From: Holosporaceae bacterium UBA3830
GTDB taxonomy: Bacteria; Pseudomonadota; Alphaproteobacteria; UBA3830
Direction of reading: 5' to 3'
Length of the DNA: 36,378 bases
Assembly: GCA_002393025.1 (NCBI GenBank)
Contig: DGIE01000035.1
Location: 1 to 36,378 of the forward strand
Shown: positions 26,585 through 35,467 of the stretch, piece after piece
Layout of the letters: every line of letters begins with the position of its first letter
Position numbering within the stretch: the first letter of the stretch is position 1
Notes under the pieces: model-generated
Databases searched by the model: none
Told to the model about the DNA's origin: nothing
What the model saw: only the letters and a program-made list of their open reading frames with translations
Made by a program: the position numbers and the translations under genes

Positions 26585-27484
26585 ATGTTTGATTTGCCAA
26601 AGGACGTTTTGTTTAATCTTGAAAGATTGTCCAAGGCTTGTGATGTGAACAAAAACGGAGCGAAGTTCTATTCTAAACTTTCCGAAAGTTATCGTAATCA
26701 GGATTTTAAAGAGTTAGATTTTTCTCAGGCGATTGCTTATGCTTTAGGACGAATGCCTGCAACCTACAGTGTAATAAAATATGTTTTGGAGAAATTTAAA
26801 AATACAAGAGAAAGTTTTTCAAATATTTTGGATGTGGGAGCCGGAGTAGGGGCTTTAAAAATTGCTCTTAAGGATTGTGAAGTAGCTTATACAGCATTGG
26901 AAAAGTCGGAAACAATGCGAAAAGTTTTTCGAATATTAAATGGAGAAAACACGACGATTTATTCAGAAGATTTTCACAAATTTCGCAATAAAAACAGGTA
27001 TCAAGTGGTATTTGCTTCTTATTTTATAAACGAAATAGAAAACAAAAAAGCAACCTTGAGAAAAATATTTGAGTTGGCAGAACAATACGTTTTTATTTTG
27101 GAACCAGGCACTCCAAATGGTTATAAAAATATTCTGGAAGCTAAAAATTTAGCAGCAAATATAGGATGGTATCCTTTTTTGCCGTGCGCAACTCAAAATT
27201 GTAATTTAAACAGTAAAGATTGGTGCCATTTTTCAATTCGATTGCCCAGGACGAAATACCATGCAAATTTAAAAAATGCAACTTTGCCTTACGAAGATGA
27301 AAAATTTTGTTACATAATTTTTTCAAAAAAGAAGACGGAATTTTTTTGTAATAATACCATCATAAAAAGACCAATAAAAAAATCGGGACATGTGATTTTT
27401 GATGTGTGCACGAATAACGGAATTCAGCGGATCGTGCGAACAGATAAAGCAAGTAAAAAGTTCAATTGGGGAGATTCATTGTGA
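26585..27484 (+). CDS. Rsm22-family methyltransferase-like ribosome assembly protein with four Cys
   Basis: Rsm22/METTL17 proteins bind the assembling small ribosomal subunit. Conserved features are RMPATYSVIKYVLE (about 56-69), the SAM-binding glycine loop LDVGAGVGAL (82-91), ASYFINEIEN (144-153), EPGTPNGYKNI (173-183), and DWCHFSIRLPR (212-222). Four Cys (C201, C206, C214, C275) stand where relatives such as human METTL17 bind a 4Fe-4S cluster. In many bacterial homologues the segment is PCPH-CP; the His and second Pro are replaced here. It starts 4 nt after fdx, so it is likely co-transcribed with the isc genes. No strong Shine-Dalgarno is seen. Length 299 fits. Confidence 0.85.
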   Translation: MFDLPKDVLFNLERLSKACDVNKNGAKFYSKLSESYRNQDFKELDFSQAIAYALGRMPATYSVIKYVLEKFKNTRESFSNILDVGAGVGALKIALKDCEVAYTALEKSETMRKVFRILNGENTTIYSEDFHKFRNKNRYQVVFASYFINEIENKKATLRKIFELAEQYVFILEPGTPNGYKNILEAKNLAANIGWYPFLPCATQNCNLNSKDWCHFSIRLPRTKYHANLKNATLPYEDEKFCYIIFSKKKTEFFCNNTIIKRPIKKSGHVIFDVCTNNGIQRIVRTDKASKKFNWGDSL

Positions 27485-27643
27485 AGTGCTTGATTGGCGT
27501 GCCGGAAAAATCCGAGAATTTGTCTTTCGTTACTCTATATTAGGAGTTATTTTCGGTAAAAATTATTAAAATTTCCGGATGATATGTTGTAAAATCATTC
27601 AGGGATGAATTTTGCATTATTAGTTTGGTAACGGAGAGACATT

Positions 27644-28546
27644 TTGTACAGACTAAAGTCATTTGAGGAAGAGTTAAAAAGTTACGGAAAAGCATGTCTT
27701 CAGGTAGCGGGTGTTACTTTTTTAGCAGTTCTTGTTTCGTATTTTTTAGATTTTTTATGTAAGTGTCTCGATAAATCCATAACTCCAGATAAAGAAATAC
27801 CGATATTTGTAATTAATTTGGATAAGGATAAAGATCGGTTGGATTTTTTTAATTCGCAATTATCGGATTATTCAAAATTTGATGCTGTAGATTGGCGGGA
27901 AATTTCGGTCAGTGAAGACGAGCCGGTTTTTGATAGAGATCCGAAGAGGATGACTGTTTCTTCGTTTGTTAAAGATCAAAGTAAAACAAAAAAATACGTA
28001 GCAGAGTGCCTTCGTTATCCTGGCACAAAGTTGAGGTTGCATAAAAATTATTTTCGAAAAAATGATGTTGGCTGTTTTTTCAGTCACTTTGCTTTGTGGA
28101 ATGAGTGCTATAAAAAAGCTTATGACAGGATCTTAGTTTTTGAAGATGATGTTGTATTGAAACCATTTTTCAGAACAAAATTGAAGATGTTTTTGCGAAA
28201 AATTCCGCAGGATTTTGATATCGCCTTTTTAGGTTACCGAGACAATTTGAATTTTAAACAGGTTTGGTCATCCCGGGTTGGTACGCATGCTTATATTATA
28301 AATTTGCGAAAAAACAATTTGAGGAATTTTATCAGTAATTTTTATAGCATGTTTCCGATTGATTATATGATTTGGATAGCTTCTAAAAATTTGAAATGTA
28401 GTTTTATCAAGAAACAAATTCTTACTATTAATGAAAGGTTTGAATCACGTGATAAATTTGATATAGACTCCGTCGATCCCGAAGATCAGAAAAAGTCAGA
28501 AAGGAAAATCAAAGAATTTTTGGATAATCAATTTTCTAGCTCATAG
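27644..28546 (+). CDS. Membrane-anchored GT25-family glycosyltransferase
   Basis: This is a 300-residue protein with one transmembrane segment at about 22-40 and a GT25 (LPS biosynthesis) domain from about 52. The motifs are IPIFVINLDKDKDRLDFF, GCFFSHFALWNECY, and the acidic motif VFEDDVVL (D168/D169) of the sugar-nucleotide/metal site. The family adds galactose or other sugars to lipooligosaccharide or proteins. The substrate is unknown. The start is a TTG with GGAG 7 nt upstream. Most bacterial GT25 enzymes lack an N-terminal membrane anchor. It stands alone between the isc cluster and polA. Confidence 0.82.
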   Translation: MYRLKSFEEELKSYGKACLQVAGVTFLAVLVSYFLDFLCKCLDKSITPDKEIPIFVINLDKDKDRLDFFNSQLSDYSKFDAVDWREISVSEDEPVFDRDPKRMTVSSFVKDQSKTKKYVAECLRYPGTKLRLHKNYFRKNDVGCFFSHFALWNECYKKAYDRILVFEDDVVLKPFFRTKLKMFLRKIPQDFDIAFLGYRDNLNFKQVWSSRVGTHAYIINLRKNNLRNFISNFYSMFPIDYMIWIASKNLKCSFIKKQILTINERFESRDKFDIDSVDPEDQKKSERKIKEFLDNQFSSS

Positions 28547-28558
28547 TTATGATATTTT

Positions 28559-28598
28559 CGTAGACTGCCGACTTCGGAAATTACGTTCTACGTTTATT
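28559..28598. terminator. Candidate bidirectional terminator between the GT25 gene and polA
   Basis: CGTAGA (28559-28564) pairs with TCTACG (28587-28592), enclosing a smaller hairpin (CCGA with TCGG). On the plus strand it is followed by TTTATTTC. It lies between convergent stops. Confidence 0.35.
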
Positions 28599-31509
28599 TC
28601 AGATAACTGTCGTACTTGGATTCAACGACCAACGGCACGGATAGGGGATAGGCATTTTCCATAATCTTTTTTATGATCGGAATACTTTTTTCCACAAATT
28701 TATCCTGCGTTTCAAAAACTAACTCATCGTGAATTTGAATTATCATTGAAGAGTCGAAGCCTTGCAAATTTTTTGAAATTTCTATCATTGCAATTTTTAC
28801 AATATCAGCTGCCGTTCCTTGAATGATGGCATTGAATGCCTGCCTTTCTCCAAACTGTCGTAACATTGGATTTTTTGCATTAATTTCTTTAGAAAAACAT
28901 CGACGTCCTACTAAGGTTTCAACATATCCGTTTTTGCGAGCAAAATTTAGGACCTCGTCATGAAATTTTTCGAACTCAGGAAATCTTTGAAAATAGTTTT
29001 TGATGTAATTTCTTGCTTCTAAATTTGAAATATTTAAATTTTTCGCCAGTCTAAAAGGCGACATGCCGTAGATAATTCCGAAATTAATGGTTTTCGCTCT
29101 GGAACGCATTTCGGGGGTCACATTTTCTAAATCCACGCCGAAAATTTGCGACGCTGTTGCCTGATGAATGTCCAAATTTTTCAAAAATGCATTTTTCAAA
29201 AATTTTATATCCGCCATATGTGCCAGCACTCGCAACTCAATTTGAGAATAGTCGAATGAAACTAATTTATAACCTTCCGGACTCACGAAGGCCGACCGAA
29301 TTCTTCTTCCTTGTTCGGTTCTATGTGGAATATTTTGCAGATTCGGATTCGATGAAGAAAGACGCCCTGTTGAAGTCGCTGTTAAGTTAAACCGAGTGTG
29401 AAGTCGATTGTCTTTTTTATCTAACAAATCGCAAAGAGAGTAAGTATAAGTGGAAAGAAGCTTAGATAGTTTTCTCCACTGAACCACTAATTTGGGAATA
29501 GGACTATATTCATACAACTCCTCAAGACTTTCGATGTCTAATGAATTTTTTTTTGATGGTTTCGGAATTTTTAATTCTTCAAACAACAATTTTGATAATT
29601 GTTTTCCTGAGGCCGGGTTAAATTCTCGCCCGGAAACTGAAAACAATTCCGTTTCAATATGTTTTATTTTTTCTTTTAATTCTTCAGCGAAATTTTGAAG
29701 TTTTTCCTTCGAAACCAAGATACCTTTTTCTTCCATTTTATTAAGTATGGGAATTAAAGGCATATCTATTTTTTGGTAAATATCCATAAGATTATTTCGG
29801 ATTAATTCCGAACAGAAATTTTCAAATTCATCAAAAATAAGAGATACCAACAAACAGCACTGCTCGACGTTACAGACTTCAGAAAAATTGAATTTGCAAA
29901 TATAAGAATCATTGTCAGGGAATAAATCGGAAATTTTATTTCCAACGACCCCGTGAAGCAAATACCCCATCACGTCGATATCATTGAATGACTTTATGTT
30001 CGGAAATAATCTGTAAGCACCACGTAATCCAATCTTCTCTATGGATTCGTTTTCAAGATAAGGATCTAAAACTTTTCGAAGATCACTATAGTTAAAAATA
30101 TTTTTTTCGGTAAATAGATTTTCTCCATCCTCATCTCGCGCGAAAAAACAACTAACGACATGAGATTCTGTACAAATAACTAAAATTTCACTTTGATTAA
30201 AACAGGTGGTGGAAAAAATACCAAACTTTTTTACATGATTCAGTTCAAAGAAATTTTGTAAATCATTTGGTTTGGAAAAGTTAAGATATCTCCGTTGCGT
30301 TTTCTCAACATGATTGGCTTGTTTTTCAAATCTTTTTACTAATGAATTAAAATTATATTTATTCAAAAAATTTTTTGTTTTTTCTGGATCGATATTTATT
30401 TTTAAATCCGAAAAATCTTTGTTGACGGGAACATTTCGGCAAAGGATAACCAACTTCTCGGAAACTTCTACCTTATCTTTTTGGGCTATTAATTTTTCTT
30501 TGAGTTTTAGAGGAGTCACTTTTTCGACTTCATTATATATGTCTTTCAGTGAATGAAATTGACCAAGTAACTTCGCTGCAGTTTTTGGCCCAACCCCCTG
30601 AATTCCCGGGATATTATCTGTAGAATCCCCCATTAGAGCTTGCAAAGACACCATTTGACATGGCTTCACCCCATACTTATCCAAAACTTCATTTTCTTTT
30701 ATAATCTTTGATTTTATTGGATCAAATAAATAAATATTTTCATCAATTAATTGCATCAAATCTTTATCGGAAGCAATAATTCGAACTTCGTAATTTTGCT
30801 GAGCTAACTTTGTTGAAATCGTCGCGATAATATCATCGGCTTCATATCCGACCATTTCGATTAATGGAATTCCGAAGGCATCACAAGCTTCAATCAAAAT
30901 CGGAAACTGAGATTTTAAATCCGCGGGTGTTTCCTCTCTGTTGTTTTTATATTCGGGATAAATTTCTTTACGAAAAGTATTTCGTCCAGCGTCTAGTGCA
31001 ACGCAAAACAGATCAGACTTATGCTTTCCCAACAGAGAAATGAGCATCGAACAAAATCCATAAACTGCGCCGACGGGATTTCCATCAGGGGATGTCAGCT
31101 GAGGTAAAGCATAAAATGCTCTGTATATAAAGTTCGATCCATCAACCAAAATTGCTAATTTTTTTTCATTGGAATTTTTTGCGTCGGTTGATTCATTCGA
31201 ATCCGCAAGTTTTTTTTCGTTGAGATTTTGTGCACTGATTTGTTCACTCGGGACCACCGATTTTTCTTTACTAGAATCTTTTTCACAATCCGATTTCTGT
31301 AATTTTTCTTCAACCAGATTGGATTTGGCAACCTTATTGATTGGACTTTCTTTCGCTCCGTATTCTTCCGTAACAGATTCCTTTTTTAATGAAATCTTTT
31401 CTGACGCAGAATCAGCTTCTTTGTTTTGGGAATTTAAAGCAACGCCACCACAGAAATCACAATTCAATAACGAAAGCTGATCCTCGGATGTGGTGACGTT
31501 TTTCTGCAA
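28594..31509 (-). CDS. polA: DNA polymerase I with N-terminal extension and degenerate proofreading domain
   Basis: PolA fills gaps and removes RNA primers. Domains by residue (numbered from the upstream TTG at 31515): a Ser/Lys/Glu-rich extension to about 118, the 5' nuclease domain from 120 (LAILVDGSNFIYRAFYALP, GYEADDII, DSTDNIPGIQGVGPKTAA), a region about 410-560 matching the 3'-5' exonuclease fold but without the acidic catalytic residues, and the polymerase domain (motif A with D755 in SFDYSQIELR, O-helix R804 to Y816, motif C IQIHDELVFE). The TTG at 31509 has AAGGA 7 nt upstream and is preferred to 31515. It is 21 nt after secB on the same strand. Confidence 0.94.
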   Translation of the reverse strand: MQKNVTTSEDQLSLLNCDFCGGVALNSQNKEADSASEKISLKKESVTEEYGAKESPINKVAKSNLVEEKLQKSDCEKDSSKEKSVVPSEQISAQNLNEKKLADSNESTDAKNSNEKKLAILVDGSNFIYRAFYALPQLTSPDGNPVGAVYGFCSMLISLLGKHKSDLFCVALDAGRNTFRKEIYPEYKNNREETPADLKSQFPILIEACDAFGIPLIEMVGYEADDIIATISTKLAQQNYEVRIIASDKDLMQLIDENIYLFDPIKSKIIKENEVLDKYGVKPCQMVSLQALMGDSTDNIPGIQGVGPKTAAKLLGQFHSLKDIYNEVEKVTPLKLKEKLIAQKDKVEVSEKLVILCRNVPVNKDFSDLKINIDPEKTKNFLNKYNFNSLVKRFEKQANHVEKTQRRYLNFSKPNDLQNFFELNHVKKFGIFSTTCFNQSEILVICTESHVVSCFFARDEDGENLFTEKNIFNYSDLRKVLDPYLENESIEKIGLRGAYRLFPNIKSFNDIDVMGYLLHGVVGNKISDLFPDNDSYICKFNFSEVCNVEQCCLLVSLIFDEFENFCSELIRNNLMDIYQKIDMPLIPILNKMEEKGILVSKEKLQNFAEELKEKIKHIETELFSVSGREFNPASGKQLSKLLFEELKIPKPSKKNSLDIESLEELYEYSPIPKLVVQWRKLSKLLSTYTYSLCDLLDKKDNRLHTRFNLTATSTGRLSSSNPNLQNIPHRTEQGRRIRSAFVSPEGYKLVSFDYSQIELRVLAHMADIKFLKNAFLKNLDIHQATASQIFGVDLENVTPEMRSRAKTINFGIIYGMSPFRLAKNLNISNLEARNYIKNYFQRFPEFEKFHDEVLNFARKNGYVETLVGRRCFSKEINAKNPMLRQFGERQAFNAIIQGTAADIVKIAMIEISKNLQGFDSSMIIQIHDELVFETQDKFVEKSIPIIKKIMENAYPLSVPLVVESKYDSYLK

Positions 31510-31530
31510 ATTCAATTCCTTTAAATGTTT

Positions 31531-31983
31531 TTACTGTTTTACCTGATTTTGTGCTTCCATTTGCTGTTGATACAATCCTGCAAAATCAACCGGAGCCAAA
31601 AACAACGGAGGAAATCCTCCTTCATTTACTGCATTGGAAATTATACTCCGGGCAAATGGGAACAGTAAACGCGGACATTCAATGTACAAAATGGGGTTTA
31701 ATAATTCCTGATCAAATCCTTTTATTAAAAACTCACCACAATAATTCAGCTGAGTCACAAACAAAGTTGTATCTTTCACTTTTGCAGTGATTTCAGTGAC
31801 TAGCTCGACATTGTAAACATCTTCTTGCTTCGACTTGCTGGTGTTAACTTTCAATTGAACATCGATGTTTGGCTGTTCGTTGGAAGCAGTGATTTGCGAA
31901 ATCGGATTTATATTTTCAAAGGACAAATCTTTTGTATACTGAGCAACCACTCCCAAAACTTGTTCTTGCTGTTCTTCTGCCAT
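31531..31983 (-). CDS. secB: Protein-export chaperone SecB
   Basis: SecB keeps presecretory proteins unfolded and delivers them to SecA. The alphaproteobacterial form is shown by VAQYTKDLSFENIN, YIECPRLLFPFARSIISN, and GGFPPLFLAPVDFAGLY. Length 150. A GAGG lies 4 nt before the ATG. It is upstream of polA on the same strand. Confidence 0.95.
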   Translation of the reverse strand: MAEEQQEQVLGVVAQYTKDLSFENINPISQITASNEQPNIDVQLKVNTSKSKQEDVYNVELVTEITAKVKDTTLFVTQLNYCGEFLIKGFDQELLNPILYIECPRLLFPFARSIISNAVNEGGFPPLFLAPVDFAGLYQQQMEAQNQVKQ

Positions 31984-32109
31984 AATTCCTCTCTAAAAAA
32001 TAACCTCACAAATGATACAAAACGAGTAAAAATAACTCAATGCGAAAGAAAAATAAAATTTGGTGTGCCTTAGCTCAGTTTATTTTTGACGCGCCAAAAT
32101 TTGTCAGAT

Positions 32110-32988
32110 TTACACCAATCCAAGCTTTTTTCGATTTTGATTTATTGCCAGATTTACGGTGTTGCTCATCAAGTATGCAACCGTCATTGGACCCACTCCG
32201 TTGGGAACGGGAGTAATCGCTCCCACTGAATTCCAGACATCGTCAAAATCCACATCTCCGACAACTTTTCTCTTACCTTCCGATATCGTGATCCGATTTA
32301 TTCCGACGTCGATGATTATTGCGCCCTCTTTGATAAAATCTTTCGTAATAAACTTAGGTCGCCCGACAGCGCTCACGATTATATCGGCTTCGGAGCAGAT
32401 TTTGATGACATTTCTTGATTTAGAATGCAGGGCTGTAACGGAGCAATCGTTGTTTAACAATAGCGAAATCATAGGGCGTCCGACAATAATTGATCTTCCT
32501 AATACGACAGCATGCATGCCGGAAATGTCTTCTTGTACTGAGTGAATTAAGTGTATGATGCCCTGAGGAGTGCAGGGAAGAACGCAGTCTTCTCCGGCGA
32601 ACAATTTTCCTTGGTTGACAGAGGTGAGACCATCTACGTCTTTTTCAGGTGAAATTAAATTTATGAGTTTTTTGAAACTGAGACCTTCGGCAAGGGGCGA
32701 TTGAAGCAAAATTGCATGGATATCAGGATCCCGATTCAGGTCTTCAATTAAATTTGCTAAAAAATTTTCCTTTACTCCCGGAAGAAATTTATAAGTTTGC
32801 GATCTTATTCCCAAAGCTTTTGCTAAATTTTCTTTTTTCGAGACATAGATCTCACTGGCAGGATCGTCATTCGCTTTGATTAGCGCTATGCATGGAGTAA
32901 TTCCGGCGTTTTTTAACTTTTTAACTTTTCTTTTTAACGTTTCGCATAATTTTTCGGCGATTGCCTTTCCATCGATAAATTTTTTCAT
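32110..32988 (-). CDS. folD: Bifunctional methylenetetrahydrofolate dehydrogenase/cyclohydrolase FolD
   Basis: FolD interconverts methylene-THF and formyl-THF. Catalytic residues are in the segment SEIYVSKKENLAKALGI (Tyr and Lys). The other hallmarks are PEKDVDGL, the nucleotide loop LGRSIIVGRPM, and PVPNGVGPMTVAYLM. In most FolD the last motif reads PGGVGPMT, so Gly is replaced by Asn. The ATG at 32988 has AAGGAG 5 nt upstream, giving 292 residues. Longer in-frame starts upstream are rejected. It is divergent from thyX, which uses the same cofactor, across 85 nt. Confidence 0.94.
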   Translation of the reverse strand: MKKFIDGKAIAEKLCETLKRKVKKLKNAGITPCIALIKANDDPASEIYVSKKENLAKALGIRSQTYKFLPGVKENFLANLIEDLNRDPDIHAILLQSPLAEGLSFKKLINLISPEKDVDGLTSVNQGKLFAGEDCVLPCTPQGIIHLIHSVQEDISGMHAVVLGRSIIVGRPMISLLLNNDCSVTALHSKSRNVIKICSEADIIVSAVGRPKFITKDFIKEGAIIIDVGINRITISEGKRKVVGDVDFDDVWNSVGAITPVPNGVGPMTVAYLMSNTVNLAINQNRKKLGLV

Positions 32989-33073
32989 AAATCTCCTTTT
33001 CGCAGGTGTATTTTTTTTCAATCGCTACTACAATACCAGATGATAGAAGGAATCCAAACAGAGGAGATAAAAA

Positions 33074-33955
33074 ATGTGCGATGCCGAAAAAAATGGGACT
33101 AGACGGGTGATTTCATCGGAGATGGAGAAGATTTTATATAAGACAATTCCAGTTTTGGATCACGGATTTGTCAGGGTTATAGATTATATGGGAAATGATT
33201 CATCAATTGTACAAGCGGCAAGAGTTTCTTACGGAGCGGGAACAAAACAAGTTAATGAAGATCGCGGGCTGATAAATTATTTAATGAGGCATGGACACAC
33301 TACACCATTTGAAATGTGCGAGATAAAATTGCACGTGAAACTTCCCATTTTCGTAATGCGTCATTGGGTTCGTCATCGTACGGCAAATATTAATGAATAT
33401 TCGGCGAGATATTCGGTGCTGAGTAATGAGTTTTATATTCCGGAATTATCAAAAATCGCGGGGCAATCTAAAACCAATAAACAGGGTAGGGCAGATGATC
33501 AAATGTCCTCGGAGAATAAGTCAGAAATCTCGAAAACTTTGTCGGAATTCAGCGAAAAAGCTTACGAAAAATATTCGCATATGCTCAATGATTTGGGGCT
33601 AACTCGAGAGCTGGCTCGAACAATTCTTCCGGTAAATGTTTACACTGAAATGTACTGGAAAATCGATCTGCATAATTTGTTTCATTTTTTGAGATTGCGA
33701 GCAGATTCTCACGCTCAATATGAAATTCAATGTTACGCCAATGCAATTTTGGATATCGTTAAAGCATGGGTTCCATTTGCATACGACGCATTTATGAATT
33801 ATCGAAAAAATTCGGTAAATATTTCAAAAAAATGTATCGATCTCAATAAGAAAATGTTGCGGGGAGAAAGAATTTCACAGGAAACCAGCGGATTGAGCAA
33901 GGGTGAATGGCGAGAATTCATTGAGGCTTTTGATTTGGGGGATATAGATTCCTAA
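33074..33955 (+). CDS. thyX: Flavin-dependent thymidylate synthase ThyX
   Basis: ThyX makes dTMP from dUMP using methylene-THF and FAD. The signature RHRTANINEYSARYS and the preceding PIFVMRHWVR are typical, as are HGHTTPFE, ELARTILPVNVYTEMYWKID, and LRADSHAQYEI. Length 293. The start at 33074 follows GAGGAG (33061-33066). An internal ATG at codon 17 (MEKILYKTIP) could also serve. FolD, encoded on the other strand, feeds it methylene-THF. Confidence 0.95.
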   Translation: MCDAEKNGTRRVISSEMEKILYKTIPVLDHGFVRVIDYMGNDSSIVQAARVSYGAGTKQVNEDRGLINYLMRHGHTTPFEMCEIKLHVKLPIFVMRHWVRHRTANINEYSARYSVLSNEFYIPELSKIAGQSKTNKQGRADDQMSSENKSEISKTLSEFSEKAYEKYSHMLNDLGLTRELARTILPVNVYTEMYWKIDLHNLFHFLRLRADSHAQYEIQCYANAILDIVKAWVPFAYDAFMNYRKNSVNISKKCIDLNKKMLRGERISQETSGLSKGEWREFIEAFDLGDIDS

Positions 33956-34142
33956 ATAAAAAGTATGGTTTAAAACTACTGTTTGGAGAAAGAAGTTTAC
34001 AAGTGATACTTCTGTTGAAAATATATTTTTCACGGAAATCGGGGGGGCATTTTTTGAGTAAATAAGCGCTCGCGACCTCAGAAACGCCTTTTTCTCTGAT
34101 CGCTTTTTATACCCGTCCACGTTGTAACGAAATTTCAAAAGA

Positions 34143-34217
<75 letters not shown>

Positions 34218-34300
34218 TTTTAGAACCACCTGAAATCTATCATAATAAATGGGAAAACTAAAGTATCATTTTTAATTTTCCCGAAATAAATACCCATCAG

Positions 34301-35449
34301 CTAATTTTTTTTCTCAGATTGGTTGTCATTAGCGATTTTTTCGTTTTCTATGGTTCTATAAGCTTCGTTTCTTAGAAACTCTAATTTGTCATTTTTCTTT
34401 ATGAAATTTGCTAAAATTACCTCGATTTTCGCAATATTGTCCGAAAAATCACGAGCTTTTTTTTCAAGGAGATGAACGTCTGATTCTTTTATTTTTAAAC
34501 CTACAAATTCATGGAAAATCTTTTCTAACGATTTGATTTTTTTGGACTGTTCAGCCGATTTATTTTGGCGAAGAGATTTTATAATATTAGTGCTATTCAT
34601 CAAATTTTCCTCTAATTTTACGTTTGTTAACTCAGGATATTTTTTTTGTTCATCGATGAGCTGGTCTTTTAATTGTTTCAGTTTCTTTGGTAACTCGGCT
34701 TTATCTTTATTACAAAGGACCATAAGTTCCTGTTCGTGTTTTTTATAAAAATTTATCTTTGTTTGCGCCAAATTTTGCATGGACTGAAGTTCTTTTATTA
34801 TTTCTTCAATTTTACGACCCCTATCTGAGTTTAATTCGATAATTTCTGCACTCTTTAATATTTGATCTATGCGATTGTCTATATCGTTTAAGTCTTGCAG
34901 TAATTTAATGCAATCTTTCGTGGTTTCATCCTCCGCTGGAATTTGGTTCAGCAAAGAACTCAGTTCAAAAGAAACCGTTTTTGCTTCTTGGACATTCATT
35001 TGCTGATCAAATAATTTTTGCAGAAGTTCTTCCTTTTCCTGTTCAAGATTCATTAATTTGATATCCAACAATTTTGTTTTATCGTCGTTGTCTAGCTTAG
35101 CATCCTGTAATTCTTGGATCTGACTTTGGAGAGAAGAATTTTCTCTCTCCAGGATAACGTTGCGCTCGGACAATTCCGCGACTTGATTTTGTAATTTTGT
35201 TAGTCGATCTTTTAATTTGACGAGTAATTCTTTCATTTTTGCTTTCATTTCATCGGATTTTGCTTGTTGCTGTTTCCATTCCGAAAAATTTGGTATTTTG
35301 CTTGTTGCTTCAGTCGAACTGTTCAACATAGAGGGCTCTGATAGTTTTACGGATTGGTCCGATTGTTCTGAAATTTCCAATGTTTTTGCTCTAATGTCAG
35401 TGCATATAAACGATATGGCTGCCATTAATCCTAATCTCACTTTCTTCAT
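34301..35449 (-). CDS. Exported coiled-coil protein of unknown function
   Basis: This is a 382-residue protein with a signal peptide (MKKVRLGLMAAISFICTDIRA, cleavage near residue 21) and then a long helical region with strong heptad character (about 60-170: MKELLVKLKDRLTKLQNQV, then ILERENSSLQSQIQELQ) and more helices to the end. It has no recognised domain. GGGAGAG lies 7 nt upstream. It follows the repeat-protein gene by 18 nt on the same strand, so the two are probably co-expressed. Function is not known. It could be periplasmic or, if processed by another route, secreted. Confidence 0.75.
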   Translation of the reverse strand: MKKVRLGLMAAISFICTDIRAKTLEISEQSDQSVKLSEPSMLNSSTEATSKIPNFSEWKQQQAKSDEMKAKMKELLVKLKDRLTKLQNQVAELSERNVILERENSSLQSQIQELQDAKLDNDDKTKLLDIKLMNLEQEKEELLQKLFDQQMNVQEAKTVSFELSSLLNQIPAEDETTKDCIKLLQDLNDIDNRIDQILKSAEIIELNSDRGRKIEEIIKELQSMQNLAQTKINFYKKHEQELMVLCNKDKAELPKKLKQLKDQLIDEQKKYPELTNVKLEENLMNSTNIIKSLRQNKSAEQSKKIKSLEKIFHEFVGLKIKESDVHLLEKKARDFSDNIAKIEVILANFIKKNDKLEFLRNEAYRTIENEKIANDNQSEKKN

Positions 35450-35467
35450 AATATCTCTCCCTCGCTA

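Noticed and set aside
27481..27543. A 20-codon frame starting GTG in a GTGA overlap with the stop of the Rsm22-like gene
   Set aside because: It is too short, without its own clear ribosome site or recognisable product. The overlap may be chance.
31984..32109. A possible folD terminator hairpin (AAATTTTGG with CCAAATTT on the minus strand)
   Set aside because: It needs a bulge, has a loop of about 28 nt and is almost all A-T apart from two pairs, so it is too weak to list.
33875..34138. An 87-codon minus-strand frame behind thyX
   Set aside because: It overlaps the thyX 3' end antisense, has no good ribosome site and no recognisable composition.
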